Positions 42,858 to 52,056 are shown, numbered from the stretch's first letter. The stretch: DNA of 64,000 nucleotides from DAOUJW01 sp965218945 (GCA_965218945.1 OZ244718.1:992001-1056000), one strand, 5' to 3'. Numbers and translations are program-made. Notes: generated from the letters alone by a model not told the origin.

Positions 42858-43721
42858 ATGAACATTTCAACGCAAGTTCCCTCAGCCAACTTCCATCTGT
42901 GGAAGCCCTGCAATATGAAGTGCAGCTTCTGCTTCGCCACCTTCCAGGACGTCGGGCAGGACACACTGCCCAAGGGACATCTGCCACGCGAGGACTGCCT
43001 CGCGGTGGTGGAGGCTCTGGCTACGGCGGGATTTGATAAAATTAACTTCGCAGGAGGGGAGCCCACCCTTTGCCCGTGGCTACCTGACTTGATACACCGA
43101 GCCAAAGAATTGGAGGCTACCACGTCCATGGTTACCAACGGCAGTTTCGTCACACAGGAATGGCTGGATCGCGTTGGTGGTTGTCTAGACTGGGCGGCGG
43201 TGAGTATCGACACGGTAGATCCGGAGAAGTTGAAACGCATGGGTAGGACCACACGGGACGGTCCGTTGAGCGAGGATGACTACCTGAGCATCTTGGATAT
43301 GCTTAGACACCGCCACATACGCCTGAAAATGAACACCGTGGTTACGCGAGAAAACTACGACGAGGACCTAACAGGATTCATTGCCAAGGCCCGGCCGGAA
43401 CGGTGGAAATTGCTCCAAGTGCTTCCTGTCACCGGCCAGAATGATGGCTTGATTGACAATCTTGTAATCACCGACGAGGAATTCACCAGATACGTCGCGC
43501 GAAATCGGCACGTAGAGTCCTTGGGAATAGCGGTGGTGCCGGAAAGTAATGACCTAATGACCGGCAGCTATGTGATGGTCGATCCGGCCGGGCGCTTCTT
43601 CGACAACGTGGACGGGACCTATGTCTACAGCCGTCCCATAAACCAGGTTGGTGTTGAGGTGGCGCTGAGGGCACTAGCAGCCCGTCCGAGAAACACGGTT
43701 GGCGATTGGTTGGGTGTATGA
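42858..43721 (+). CDS. Prokaryotic viperin (radical-SAM ddhNTP synthase), C-terminus altered
   Basis: 287 residues from ATG 42858, with GGAGG 6 nt upstream; earlier in-frame ATGs at 42777 and 42795 add unconserved residues. NFHLWKPCNMKCSFCFATFQD carries the viperin radical-SAM cysteines (C18, C22, C25), and KINFAGGEPTLCPWL, VTNGS, VSID, KMNTVV, WKLLQVLPVTGQND and DPAGRFFDN are viperin signatures. Known prokaryotic viperins turn a nucleotide triphosphate into the 3'-deoxy-3',4'-didehydro chain terminator that blocks phage RNA synthesis. The last ~15 residues (AARPRNTVGDWLGV) come from an IS1182 end that entered at CTAG 43674. The core domain is whole, so activity may persist. Confidence 0.9.
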   Translation: MNISTQVPSANFHLWKPCNMKCSFCFATFQDVGQDTLPKGHLPREDCLAVVEALATAGFDKINFAGGEPTLCPWLPDLIHRAKELEATTSMVTNGSFVTQEWLDRVGGCLDWAAVSIDTVDPEKLKRMGRTTRDGPLSEDDYLSILDMLRHRHIRLKMNTVVTRENYDEDLTGFIAKARPERWKLLQVLPVTGQNDGLIDNLVITDEEFTRYVARNRHVESLGIAVVPESNDLMTGSYVMVDPAGRFFDNVDGTYVYSRPINQVGVEVALRALAARPRNTVGDWLGV

Positions 43722-45241
43722 TAGGGCCAGTCCAGTAGCGGGGAGTTGTTGATGAGCAAGACCTACCTTCCCTACGAACCCGACCAGCAGTTGCTGTTGC
43801 CAGCGGCGTTGCAGGAGTGGCTGCCTGACGACCATCTGGCCTACTTCATATCCGACGTGGTGGACCAGTTGGACATGTCGGAGATCACCGCTCGCTACGA
43901 GCGGGAACGGCGTGGCGGGCCGCCGTATCATCCACGGATGATGGTCAAGGCGTTGCTTTATGGCTACTGCGTCGGTGTGGCGTCCTCACGGCGCATCGCC
44001 CAGCGTCTCCACGAGGACATCGCCTTCAGGGTGTTGGCGGCGAACAACACACCGGACTTCCGGACCATCTCCGACTTTCGCAAGGATAATCTGGATGCGC
44101 TGTCGGGCCTGTTCATACAGGTACTGGCGTTGTGCCAGCGGGCGGGGCTGGTGAAGCTGGGGCACGTGGCGCTGGACGGCACGAAGGTCAAGGCCAACGC
44201 ATCGAAACACAAGGCGATGAGTTATGGACGCATGAAGGAGAGGGAAGCGCAGTTGGCGGCGGAGGTAGCGGAGTTGCTGCAACAGGCCCAGGCAGCGGAT
44301 GATGAGGAAGACCGGCGGTACGGCAAAGACAAGCGTGGAGATGAGTTGCCGGAGGAGTTGGCCTTTCGAGAGGGTCGGTTGGAGAAGATACGGGAAGCCA
44401 TGGCGGCGCTGGAAGCCGAGGCGCAGGCGGCTGGCGAACAGGCCGAGGCCAAAGGTGGTAAGCGCCCGGGTGTGCCCGACGACAAGGCCCAGCGTAACTT
44501 CACCGATGCCGAGTCGCGCATCATCCCCGCACCTGGAGGAAAGGACTTTCTGCAAGGGTACAACTGTCAGGCGGTGGTGGACAGCGCTCACCAGGTGATC
44601 GTGGCGGCGCGGGCCACCAACCAGACTTCGGATAAGCAACAGGCTGCGGCGATGATGGAGGAGACCATCGACAACGTCGGCGCAGTCCCCAGGGAAGTAT
44701 CCGCCGATGCCGGCTACTACTCGGCAAAGGCAGTCGACGAGCTTTATGCTCTGGGCGTGGACCCGTTCGTCGCGCCGGAGCAGACCCGTCACGGCCGGGT
44801 TGTGCCACCGGCGCCCCGAGGTCGCATACCCAGCCATCTGTCTTCCAGGGACCGGATGCGACGGAAGTTACAGACCAGGCGGGGCCGGCAGCGCTACGCT
44901 TTGCGGATGCAAACTGTGGAGCCGGTATTCGGCCAGATCAAGCAGGGCCGGGGATTCCGGCAGTTCCTGCTGCGGGGACTGGAGAAGGTGAACGGCGAAT
45001 GGTCGCTGATCTGCACGGGCCACAACCTGCTCAAACTGTTCCGCTTTGGGGTCAATCTGCACAGGAAAGCACGTGGCGGTGGGCCAGCCCAACGCATCAG
45101 GAACTCTTGCCGAGGTAGTGAGCACGGCGCTATTCGCAAAGCTATCTGTGGACTGGCCGGGGCAACCGGCACAATTAGTTGTCGCGATCCATTGTCGCTG
45201 ACCCGCAAGCGCCGCTAGATAATCCTCGGACGGGCTGCTAG
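43674..45241 (+). mobile_element. IS1182-family insertion in the viperin 3' end
   Basis: Inverted ends CAGCCCGTCCGAG (43678-43690) and its complement (45225-45237) are flanked by CTAG on both sides (43674-43677 and 45238-45241), a palindromic 4-bp target duplication. Length about 1,560 bp. Removing the element and one CTAG restores an open viperin frame. Confidence 0.85.
43752..45218 (+). CDS. IS1182-family transposase
   Basis: 488 residues from ATG 43752 behind GGGGAG. DUF772-type N-terminus (YLPYEPDQQLLLPAALQEWL, PPYHPRMMVKALLYGY), then a DDE domain: HVALDGTKVKANAS, VSADAGYYSAKAV and EPVFGQIKQGRGFRQF carry the catalytic residues. A Lys/Glu-rich coiled insertion lies near 155-250. It appears intact and full length. 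The reading frame ends inside the right part of the element. Confidence 0.95.
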   Translation: MSKTYLPYEPDQQLLLPAALQEWLPDDHLAYFISDVVDQLDMSEITARYERERRGGPPYHPRMMVKALLYGYCVGVASSRRIAQRLHEDIAFRVLAANNTPDFRTISDFRKDNLDALSGLFIQVLALCQRAGLVKLGHVALDGTKVKANASKHKAMSYGRMKEREAQLAAEVAELLQQAQAADDEEDRRYGKDKRGDELPEELAFREGRLEKIREAMAALEAEAQAAGEQAEAKGGKRPGVPDDKAQRNFTDAESRIIPAPGGKDFLQGYNCQAVVDSAHQVIVAARATNQTSDKQQAAAMMEETIDNVGAVPREVSADAGYYSAKAVDELYALGVDPFVAPEQTRHGRVVPPAPRGRIPSHLSSRDRMRRKLQTRRGRQRYALRMQTVEPVFGQIKQGRGFRQFLLRGLEKVNGEWSLICTGHNLLKLFRFGVNLHRKARGGGPAQRIRNSCRGSEHGAIRKAICGLAGATGTISCRDPLSLTRKRR

Positions 45242-45300
45242 GATTTAGCTATAAAATAGCCGGAATTAGCCCGTGTTTCCCACATTTGTTACCACACTAA
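45242..45300 (+). pseudogene. Severed 3' end of the viperin gene
   Basis: After excision of the IS1182 element the viperin frame continues as LGFSYKIAGISPCFPHLLPH and TAA (45298-45300). The GFSY motif is the expected viperin C-terminal region, and the same residues recur in the remnant at 19171. The remainder of 45301-45567 holds end C (45387) and no gene. Confidence 0.65.
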
Positions 45301-45386
45301 TGATTCCGACATTCGGTCAAGTCCGACTAGGTGGCCGCCATCAATGTCTGCGCCAATTTAACTAGGAACCCCAATAGTGCCATCGC

Positions 45387-45412
45387 TGTAGGTCGTCAGC
45401 GATAGTCGGGCC
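45387..45412 (+). repeat. Inverted-repeat end C (left end of second cargo segment)
   Basis: TGTAGGTCGTCAGCGATA followed by GTCGGGCC; same orientation as end A and facing end D at 56021-56046. It precedes the methyltransferase-AlkB genes by about 160 bp. Confidence 0.55.
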
Positions 45413-45567
45413 ATTCTTGCCTGTGTTATTGGTTTAGGGGGTAACGTCAGATTCCTACTCGTCGCGGCTAGGCTCTTAAGGGACTGTGACGCTAGAATTG
45501 TGATGCATCAACGATTATGATGTAAAGGGATTGTGTTAGTATGGGTGCCAGTTAGAGTTGGAAAGAA

Positions 45568-46329
45568 GTGGTAATTCGCTATATGCTGCTAAGGGAACGC
45601 TATCAGGAAGTCTTGCAAGGACTCGTTGATCATTATGATGTCCCCAGAGTTATACACCCCTCACCCGTCGTGAGTGCAGATACGGGCTGGACAAGGGTAC
45701 TCCAACATACAGAATGGTATATTGGTGGGTCTGGGGACTCGCAATCTCATTATCGTTATCGAAGGTACATGACATCACTCGCAGGGCTCAAGCCGGGATC
45801 AGGCAGAGAAGCATCGGTAGACCTCGGTTGTGGAGCTGGTCTTTTTTCATGGGTGTTCCTAGATTGGGCGCGGCAAAATGGTATGGAGCATGACCGTGTC
45901 GGGCTATATGGTTTCGACCACTGCCCTGCGATGCTGAGGCTGGCCCAAGAGGCTAGGCAACGATTGATGGAGCATGTGCCCGATTATCCTATATTGCACT
46001 GTAGTGAGAACGTAGATACCCTTTGCGACCAATTAGCCCAAAATCACGTTGAGACTACAGAATACACGATTACTCTGGGCCATGTTCTTGCGCAAATACA
46101 AACTCATTGGCCTGATGCTATCCAGAATTTAGCACAGGTCATAGTCCATGTTGTGCGTTTAGGGCAGCTAGGGTCTCACTGTATACTGGTTGCAGTGGAT
46201 GCCGCTGGAGCAGCTAGCGCATTTTCTACCGGCTGGGCTACCCTCCTCGATAGTTTAGTTGCATCTCACGTACAATGTGAATACCTCAGAGATGCACCCG
46301 TAACGAAGCTGGTACGACTGACTGTATAG
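45568..46329 (+). CDS. SAM-dependent methyltransferase-like protein
   Basis: 253 residues from GTG 45568; an internal ATG at 45583 is an alternative and neither has a strong ribosome site. The Rossmann SAM-binding motif VDLGCGAGLFSWVFLDW (about 90-106) is followed by a second acidic strand (LYGFDHCPAMLRLAQ). Substrate not deducible. It lies 18 nt ahead of the AlkB-like gene and is probably co-transcribed with it; together they could modify or repair alkylated or methylated nucleic acid, which is inference. Lower GC than the surrounding IS genes suggests transfer. Confidence 0.7.
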   Translation: MVIRYMLLRERYQEVLQGLVDHYDVPRVIHPSPVVSADTGWTRVLQHTEWYIGGSGDSQSHYRYRRYMTSLAGLKPGSGREASVDLGCGAGLFSWVFLDWARQNGMEHDRVGLYGFDHCPAMLRLAQEARQRLMEHVPDYPILHCSENVDTLCDQLAQNHVETTEYTITLGHVLAQIQTHWPDAIQNLAQVIVHVVRLGQLGSHCILVAVDAAGAASAFSTGWATLLDSLVASHVQCEYLRDAPVTKLVRLTV

Positions 46330-46347
46330 GGTGATAGGAGGAAGGCT

Positions 46348-47037
46348 ATGCAACCGCAGATGACTTTGTTCGATGACGAAAGCAGAGATCCACAGACAGG
46401 CCTGGTTACTCCGCGCCACATTAACCGAGACGTAAGCGACCAAGTGGGTCTTCAAGCTATCTCAGGTGTGCCGGGGCTTCAGATCATAGAGGGCTTCTTA
46501 TCACAGGAGGAACAGGAGGCATGCGTCAGACATGTAGATGCGGCGATGGACCAGTGGCGAAATGATCTCAGCCGCAGGGTTCAGCATTACGGATGGCGCT
46601 ACGACTACAAGGCGCGCTCTATCACCCCCGATATGTACCTAGGAGCCTTACCAAGTTGGCTCTCCAGTTTGGCACACAAGCTATACAAGGAAACCGGACT
46701 GTTCCCACGAGTGCCTGAGCAGGTCATCGTCAACGAGTATGTGCCAGGTCAAGGCATTGCCATGCACATCGACCATCCCGGCTTTGGGCCCACGGTGTGC
46801 ACAATCTCCTTGCTGGACGACTGGGAAATGGACTTTTCGAGGAACTGGAAGGACAAGGAGCCAGCTTTGTTACAGCGCGGGTCCTGTGTCCTGCTTACCG
46901 ACGAGTCGCGCTCGGTATGGCAACATGGCATTGCACCTCGAAAGTCTGACGTTGTAGAGGGTGGCAGGCGCGACCGGCGCAGGCGCCTCTCGTTGACCTT
47001 TCGCACTGTCGATAACCGCGACGGACCGAATAACTAG
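46348..47037 (+). CDS. AlkB-like 2-oxoglutarate/Fe(II) dioxygenase
   Basis: 229 residues with TAGGAGGAAGG before the ATG. The double-stranded beta-helix motifs are there: NEYVPGQGIAMHIDHPGFGP (His140, Asp142), WQHGI (His193) and RRRLSLTFRTV (2OG-binding Arg). YGWRYDYKARSI resembles the nucleotide-recognition lid of AlkB homologues. Family members oxidatively remove methyl groups from DNA or RNA bases. Pairing with a methyltransferase gene is unusual. Confidence 0.85.
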   Translation: MQPQMTLFDDESRDPQTGLVTPRHINRDVSDQVGLQAISGVPGLQIIEGFLSQEEQEACVRHVDAAMDQWRNDLSRRVQHYGWRYDYKARSITPDMYLGALPSWLSSLAHKLYKETGLFPRVPEQVIVNEYVPGQGIAMHIDHPGFGPTVCTISLLDDWEMDFSRNWKDKEPALLQRGSCVLLTDESRSVWQHGIAPRKSDVVEGGRRDRRRRLSLTFRTVDNRDGPNN

Positions 47038-47422
47038 AGGTACCGCATGTCGGTAGTGTCCCAGGTTGAGATGGGGACGCTACCCTACACCACCCGCCGG
47101 ACCTGCCACCGGAGCCATGCGTCCTGCCCAGCTTACAGGCCGTAGAAGGCTGTGGCTTGGAAGGCTAGTATCCTCATGGCCGCGTGTAGCCCGACCCGTT
47201 AATTTGATCCTCCATATCGGAAGTGTCTATTGGAACGGATGGCCGACTTTTGGAACACCCCACACTTTTGGAACAAAGCCCCTCTACCCTCAAGATCGCT
47301 CAGCCCCCAAATCGGGCATTTCAACCCGCACACTCTAACATTTATGCAAAGCTAAGCATGAAAGCGAGCAGCTTTGTGGACTTTGAGGCTCAACCCTCGA
47401 TCGGGCCTTATCCGACCAACCT
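47038..47422. other. Intergenic region with TTGGAAC repeats
   Basis: No gene. Three direct copies of (T)TTGGAAC occur at 47229, 47249 and 47267, spaced about 20 bp, which resembles multiple transposase-binding sites at transposon ends or an operator array. Confidence 0.4.
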
Positions 47423-48160
47423 TCAATGCACTTCCTCTACATGAACGCACATTGCATTGAGTTGCTCAATAAAGGCCTGCAGCATAGATGCCGTAATGAT
47501 CACGTCATCAGGATGGATGTCCCAAAGTTTAGGTAATAGTGTGGCCTTCTCAATATAGTCCTGCTTTGCCTTCTTGCTCCGGTGAAGCATCAAGTTGCGC
47601 AAGCGGCGTAGGTCAGCCATTAAATCACACTTGACTTCCCGCTCCTTTACTTGAAGGATATCGGCAATCCTGCTTCGCACGGAATCCTCCCAAAGGGCAT
47701 CGATAAACACAAGGTATGCCTTGGCGTTCAATTGTTCGAACTCACCACCCACAGCCATTGAGTTAAGGAGTTCTCCAAAGGTGATCTGAGCAAAGGTGGA
47801 CTCTCCAACCGCCTGTTCTTGGTCGGGAAATTTAGTCCCGACAGAAAGCCTGTTATGCCTCGCTACATTCTGTTCCTGCCAGCGGTGAACCATTAAGGGT
47901 CGACCATTTATCATTCCGTCGAAAGCGAACCATAGCCGCTGACACTGAGAGCGAAAGTCTTCCAATATTCGAACCGCTTCTATTGCATTGGCCTCAAGTA
48001 TCGAAGGTGCGTGGAAGAGCCTAATTTGGGCAGGACCACCTGTCCAGTAGAGTTCGCTCACTTTTCTCCCTTCTATTTCCAAGGTAGTTAGTATTGCACT
48101 ATAGCCCGTCCGAGGATTAACCCACGGTGGTTGCGGGTCAGCGACAATGGATCTGGACAA
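47423..48160 (-). CDS. Unknown protein whose start lies in an IS remnant
   Basis: 245 codons. The first ~23 codons (MSRSIVADPQPPWVNPRTG...) overlap a fragment of an IS1182 right end (48093-48264), so the native start is probably further in (TTG near 48083 or GTG near 48063), or the IS supplied a new one. The C-terminal half is helical with RRLRNLMLHRSKKA, a pattern seen in HEPN-like folds, though I do not see a firm Rx4-6H. Function unknown. Confidence 0.6.
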   Translation of the reverse strand: MSRSIVADPQPPWVNPRTGYSAILTTLEIEGRKVSELYWTGGPAQIRLFHAPSILEANAIEAVRILEDFRSQCQRLWFAFDGMINGRPLMVHRWQEQNVARHNRLSVGTKFPDQEQAVGESTFAQITFGELLNSMAVGGEFEQLNAKAYLVFIDALWEDSVRSRIADILQVKEREVKCDLMADLRRLRNLMLHRSKKAKQDYIEKATLLPKLWDIHPDDVIITASMLQAFIEQLNAMCVHVEEVH

Positions 48161-48264
48161 CCGATTGTCGCCGGTTGCCCCGGCCAGCCGCCAGACCGCT
48201 TTGCGAATAGCACCGTGCTCACTACCTCGGCAAGAATCCCTGATGCGGTGGGCTGGCCCGCCAA
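48093..48264 (-). mobile_element. IS1182 right-end remnant, inverted
   Basis: About 170 bp match (by eye roughly 85%) the last part of the IS1182 copy at 45075-45237 in opposite orientation, including CCTCGGACGGGCT at the tip. The rest of this second copy is gone. The two IS tips face each other across the methyltransferase-AlkB segment. Confidence 0.75.
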
Positions 48265-48289
48265 TTCGCTCATGTTGCTGCCTCCCTTC

Positions 48290-49288
48290 TCACGGTGTAC
48301 TCTTTCCCACTCCCTGCGTGGTCCCGCTGGGGATGTGGAAATCCGGGACGACCATCGGGCCCTTGCTGTCGCCGTGTTGCCCGACCGCCGCGAGCAGCCC
48401 GGGAGGCGCGGGCATGATCTTTGAGTCAGCCTCGAGCTGGGTCTTGTCGAAGATGACGAACCTGTATTCCCGCTGGTCGCTGTAGTCCTTGTGCTTCACG
48501 AATATGGGCAGCATCGTTCTGACCATCGAGCTCTGTGCGGCCATAGCGGAGGTGCACGCGACGTAAGGGTCATCCACGTACACCACCGGCCCGTGAATAA
48601 CCCCTAGTCTGCAGTGGTACGTGTTGCCTACGAAGACCCCATCGACTGTGTGCTCAAACGGGTCCTCTGCGTCGTATGGAGCACCGTAGTGTTCGACGTA
48701 TGCCCGCCCGAGCATCTGCGCGAACGTCCGAGCACTTGGGATGTACGACTCATGATGGTAGTCCGGGTCAAGCGATTCCAACAGCGCTCTGCTCTGGGCT
48801 TCGGACGTTGGTTCCATAGCGGTGCAGAAAAGCCAAAAGTCCCTCTTGCCCCACTCGATGGCATGCTGGTCGGTGTCGGTGATGACGGCGTCCCTCAGGG
48901 TGATACTCTTGCTGAGCACCGTTAGCCCGACCGATTCGGCCGCCTTCTCAACGACGTCGCCCAGCGACTGAATCCACGCATCCTGAACTGCGGCGGGGGC
49001 CTCGCGTCGGGCGACCGTTTTCTTGGTTACCAGGCCTTCACCTTTGTCGTAGATGAGGGTCTCGCCTTCCTTTCGGAAGTAGGGAGGTCTCGTCAGTTGG
49101 ATGGTTCCGCTGTGTTCGATGGCATACTTCGCCTGGCCGTATTTGACCACCGCCCCAATTGGCGAGCGTTCGTCGGGCATCCTGAAGTCCACATGGATAG
49201 TGGAAACTATATTGCCGTCGTGGTCTAGGCTGAAGCCCTCGTTGAGGAATAACGGGGCCGAATCGTTGACCGCGTCCTGCTCTGTCAT
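48290..49288 (-). CDS. Unknown protein, possibly DUF4238/DUF2971-like
   Basis: 332 residues. No certain family. Features: LFCTAME and LRDAVITDTDQHAIEWGKRDFW in the middle, FVGNTYHCRLGVIHGPVVYVDDPYVA, and KHKDYSDQREYRFVIFDK near the C-terminus, which recalls the end of DUF2971-like proteins seen in defence islands. No signal or membrane segment. The start codon has AAAGGAGAGACG upstream. It lies between IS debris and the IS3 copy. Confidence 0.65.
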   Translation of the reverse strand: MTEQDAVNDSAPLFLNEGFSLDHDGNIVSTIHVDFRMPDERSPIGAVVKYGQAKYAIEHSGTIQLTRPPYFRKEGETLIYDKGEGLVTKKTVARREAPAAVQDAWIQSLGDVVEKAAESVGLTVLSKSITLRDAVITDTDQHAIEWGKRDFWLFCTAMEPTSEAQSRALLESLDPDYHHESYIPSARTFAQMLGRAYVEHYGAPYDAEDPFEHTVDGVFVGNTYHCRLGVIHGPVVYVDDPYVACTSAMAAQSSMVRTMLPIFVKHKDYSDQREYRFVIFDKTQLEADSKIMPAPPGLLAAVGQHGDSKGPMVVPDFHIPSGTTQGVGKSTP

Positions 49289-49451
49289 TTCGTCTCTCCT
49301 TTCGCTATGTGGCCGTTCAGATACCCAGATACATCGAGCGCGCGTTCTGCGTCGAGAGTCCTACTGCCAGCACCACGCCCGCTGCTTTGAGGAACCGGCG
49401 CGAGCTTCGAGATGGTGGGGGCGACCTTGTGACCTTACCCCAAGATTAGTA

Positions 49452-50357
49452 TCACTGGCTAGTGGAGTCCAGCCATAGATTCAGCAAACTCTTTGGGTGT
49501 TCTTCCCTCCAGGGAGCTATGTGGCCTGTGACCTCGTTGTAGTCCTGCCGCCAGCTCTCTATAGCCTCCCTGGCGTGCCTCACGCTCACGAACCAGTTGG
49601 TATGGAGGCACTCATCCCGCAGCCGGCCGTTGAAGCTCTCCGCAAAGGCGTTCTCTACCGGCTTGCCGGGACGGATAAAGCTCAACTTGACGCCCATCCG
49701 ATATGCCCACTCATCCATGACCTTGCCCGCGAACTCCGGGCCGTTGTCTACGGTGATCACCTCAGGCAGTCCCCCCGTCTCTGCCAGCTTCTCCAGGACT
49801 CCCGCCACTCTGGCGCCTCCCAGGGAGGTGTCCACCTCGATGGCTGGGCACTCCCGCGAGTAGTCATCCACTATGGCCAGCGCCCGGAAGCGCCGACCGG
49901 TCACCGTGCTGTCCGAAACGAAATCCATGGACCACCTCTGGTTGGGACGCACAGCGGATGGAATGGTCTCCCGGGCTCTTGCAGCCCCTTTGCGCCTTCT
50001 CTTCCTCCTGAGCGCAAGCCCCTCCTCACTGTAGATGCGCTCTGTGCGCTTGTGGTTGACCACCAGGCCCTCTCTCTTCAGCATGATATGCAACCTGGGA
50101 CTGCCAAAGCGCTTCCTCTCACCCGCCAGCTCACGCATCCTTAGGCGCAGGGCATCATCATCACACCGACTCGACCTGTACCGGTAGACCGAGGGTGAGA
50201 TGCCAGTCAGCTGGCAGGCCTTCCTCTCGCTCATGCCGTGCTTCCGGCACAGCTCCCCCGTCTTGGACCCCGCCTCCGACTCCTTTAGCCCGAATCCACC
50301 GATGGACACGGATGGACGGCGTGAGGACACTGGAAGGAGGGTGAGGAAGTTACACAA
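49452..50357 (-). pseudogene. IS3 OrfA-OrfB deletion fusion
   Basis: The recognisable part starts near 50285 with an OrfA piece (ESEAGSKTGELCRKHGMS), then jumps into OrfB (ERKACQLTGISPSVYRY), with the integrase core (MDFVSD, TVDNGPEF, NAFAESFNGRLRDE) to the end. The first ~20 codons belong to the flanking IS1380 tip. The HTH and leucine zipper of OrfA and the start of OrfB are missing. Confidence 0.8.
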
Positions 50358-52018
50358 GCGATGGTCCGGGCTCGAATTCGGGTAGATGGGAGGTTGGCGG
50401 CGGTCGCAGGCGCTTTTGGGGGCGCCGATGGCGGCTTACAGTGGCTGTGGTGAGGGAGATGGCGTGATAGGACACGGCAAGAGGCGCTCGCGGACCGGAC
50501 TGGCGCTAGTTTGCGGGGACGTTCAGTTTGCGGGGACGTTGGGTCAGTGGCGGAGGGCGCCGTCAGGCTGGGAGTGGAATGGCTCGCAGCCGGGCCAGGG
50601 CGCGACTGAACTGGGTATCCCAAGGCCAGCGCTGTGGCAGATGCAGGGTGAGGCGGCGTGCCGAGCGGGTGGAGCCGTCCGGCTAGTGCGAAGACCCGTC
50701 GTCTGAGGGTCTTGGTGGTCACGATCTGCTCACCCAGGCCGATGCGGGCTGTCCAGCGGGCCAGGTTGTGCGCCATCACCTGTACCGCCAGCCAGGCGCC
50801 GTTGGCGGCGAAGCGGCCGGACGGCATGTGGTTCAGTCCGACACCGTACTTGAGGTCGCGTATCGCATTCTCGATCTCGGCGTGGCGGCGATGATCAGCC
50901 TCCAGTTCGAGCATCTCCCCATCGCGGTCGGTGATGAAGCCGTGATAGCTGTAGGTGGCGAAAAGGGCCAACTGGGAACCGGGCGTGGGCTTCACCCGCC
51001 GGACGATGAGCCGCACCGACGCGGCGTCGGGCTCACTCTGGAAGGGGATATAGGTGGTCTCTGCCACATCGGCGGCGCCGTCCATCCAGTAGGGAATCGG
51101 CGTCCAGGCATCTTCAGGTATGGCCTCGATGACATTGCGCAGGCTTTTGTGCTGGCGGAGGGTGATGGAGAAGCGGACATCCATCTTGCGGCAGACGGAT
51201 ACCACGCTATGAGCGTAGAAGCCGCTGTCGGCCCGCACCGTGAGTTGTCCCTTGGCCCCGGCGTAGCGCACCCGCCCCACCGTCTCACGCAGGAAGTGGG
51301 CGGCGCCGCGGGCGGTGTTGGCGCGGCCCTCGCGCAGCCGGGCCATCAGCACGTCTCCGGTGCTGGCGGCGATAGCCAGCAGTGGGTGATAGCCCCGCTT
51401 GCCGGTGTAACCATGGTGTCGCGCCCCTTCCTTGTCCAGTCCGTAGGTCTCGCAGACGGTGGAATCGAGGTCGATAGTCAAGGGTGCGTCGCCGGGTCCG
51501 GCTCCGGCCTGCCATGCCCGTGCCAGCAACTCGCGGCTCACCCGGTCCAGCTGGCGGACGTGGCCCCAGCGAAAGCTGCGCAGGAAAGTGCCCAGTGTGG
51601 ATGGCGCCTTGACCAGGCAGTCGAGAACACCGGCCGTCCCACCGGCTCGCAGCGCATCGGCGTCGTCGATGCAGTCGCCGCCAGCCAGCGCGGAGGCGAC
51701 CAGCGTCATTATCTTGTCGCCGGTGTTGGCCCAGCCCGGCGCATCACCCAGGTCCAGGCGCTGCTGTACCAGTTGGGAAAGACCGAGGTGCAGGGCCAAG
51801 GTGGCTGGGAGGAGTAGGCCGGCATTGTCCACCAGGCGGTGATCGTCGAAGGCGACTTGGATGCGGTCGAGGTGGTTGCGTGGTAGCATCTATTGGGTGC
51901 TCCTTCTCTGGGGTCGGGTTGCCGTTACAAAACCATTATCCCAGATTCAGAGGAGCACCTTCTTGCCGCTTTAGAACGCTGACCCGGCCCACTCCTTCGG
52001 TGGATTAGGGCTTAGGAC
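50280..52018 (-). mobile_element. IS1380-family element nested in IS3 orfA
   Basis: Imperfect inverted tips flank the insert: on the minus strand CCTAAGCCCTAATCCACCGA (near 52016) and TCGGTGGATTCGGGCTAAAGG-type sequence (near 50283). The insert separates the first codons of IS3 orfA from its continuation. Exact ends are uncertain by a few bases. Confidence 0.65.
50285..51889 (-). CDS. IS1380-family transposase, frameshifted near its end
   Basis: Residues 1-405 are a normal IS1380 transposase: LTIDLDSTVCETYG (first Asp), LLAIAASTGDVLMARLREG, VRADSGFYAHSV (second Asp) and ENAIRDLKYGVGLNHMPSG (Glu). At about 50670 one extra base shifts the frame; the other frame carries the expected tail (TRSARRLTLHLPQRW ... 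RAIPLPA) and stops at 50563. The remaining ~115 Pro/Ser-rich codons are spurious. The catalytic domain is complete, so function is uncertain rather than excluded. Confidence 0.8.
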   Translation of the reverse strand: MLPRNHLDRIQVAFDDHRLVDNAGLLLPATLALHLGLSQLVQQRLDLGDAPGWANTGDKIMTLVASALAGGDCIDDADALRAGGTAGVLDCLVKAPSTLGTFLRSFRWGHVRQLDRVSRELLARAWQAGAGPGDAPLTIDLDSTVCETYGLDKEGARHHGYTGKRGYHPLLAIAASTGDVLMARLREGRANTARGAAHFLRETVGRVRYAGAKGQLTVRADSGFYAHSVVSVCRKMDVRFSITLRQHKSLRNVIEAIPEDAWTPIPYWMDGAADVAETTYIPFQSEPDAASVRLIVRRVKPTPGSQLALFATYSYHGFITDRDGEMLELEADHRRHAEIENAIRDLKYGVGLNHMPSGRFAANGAWLAVQVMAHNLARWTARIGLGEQIVTTKTLRRRVFALAGRLHPLGTPPHPASATALALGYPVQSRPGPAASHSTPSLTAPSATDPTSPQTERPRKLAPVRSASASCRVLSRHLPHHSHCKPPSAPPKAPATAANLPSTRIRARTIACVTSSPSFQCPHAVHPCPSVDSG

Positions 52019-52020
52019 CA

Positions 52021-52056
52021 GACCATCTGCTCCTCTGTGTACCTCTTCCGTGCCAT
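52021..52056 (-). pseudogene. IS3 orfA 5' fragment
   Basis: ATG at 52056 with an AAGGAGGATT ribosome site reads MARKRYTEEQMV, the canonical OrfA start, then meets the IS1380 tip. It shows that the ACG in the copy at 23032 is a mutated ATG. Confidence 0.75.

Noticed and set aside
43986..44837. 283-codon frame antisense to the IS1182 transposase
   Set aside because: Shadow frame of a GC-rich gene; no domain.
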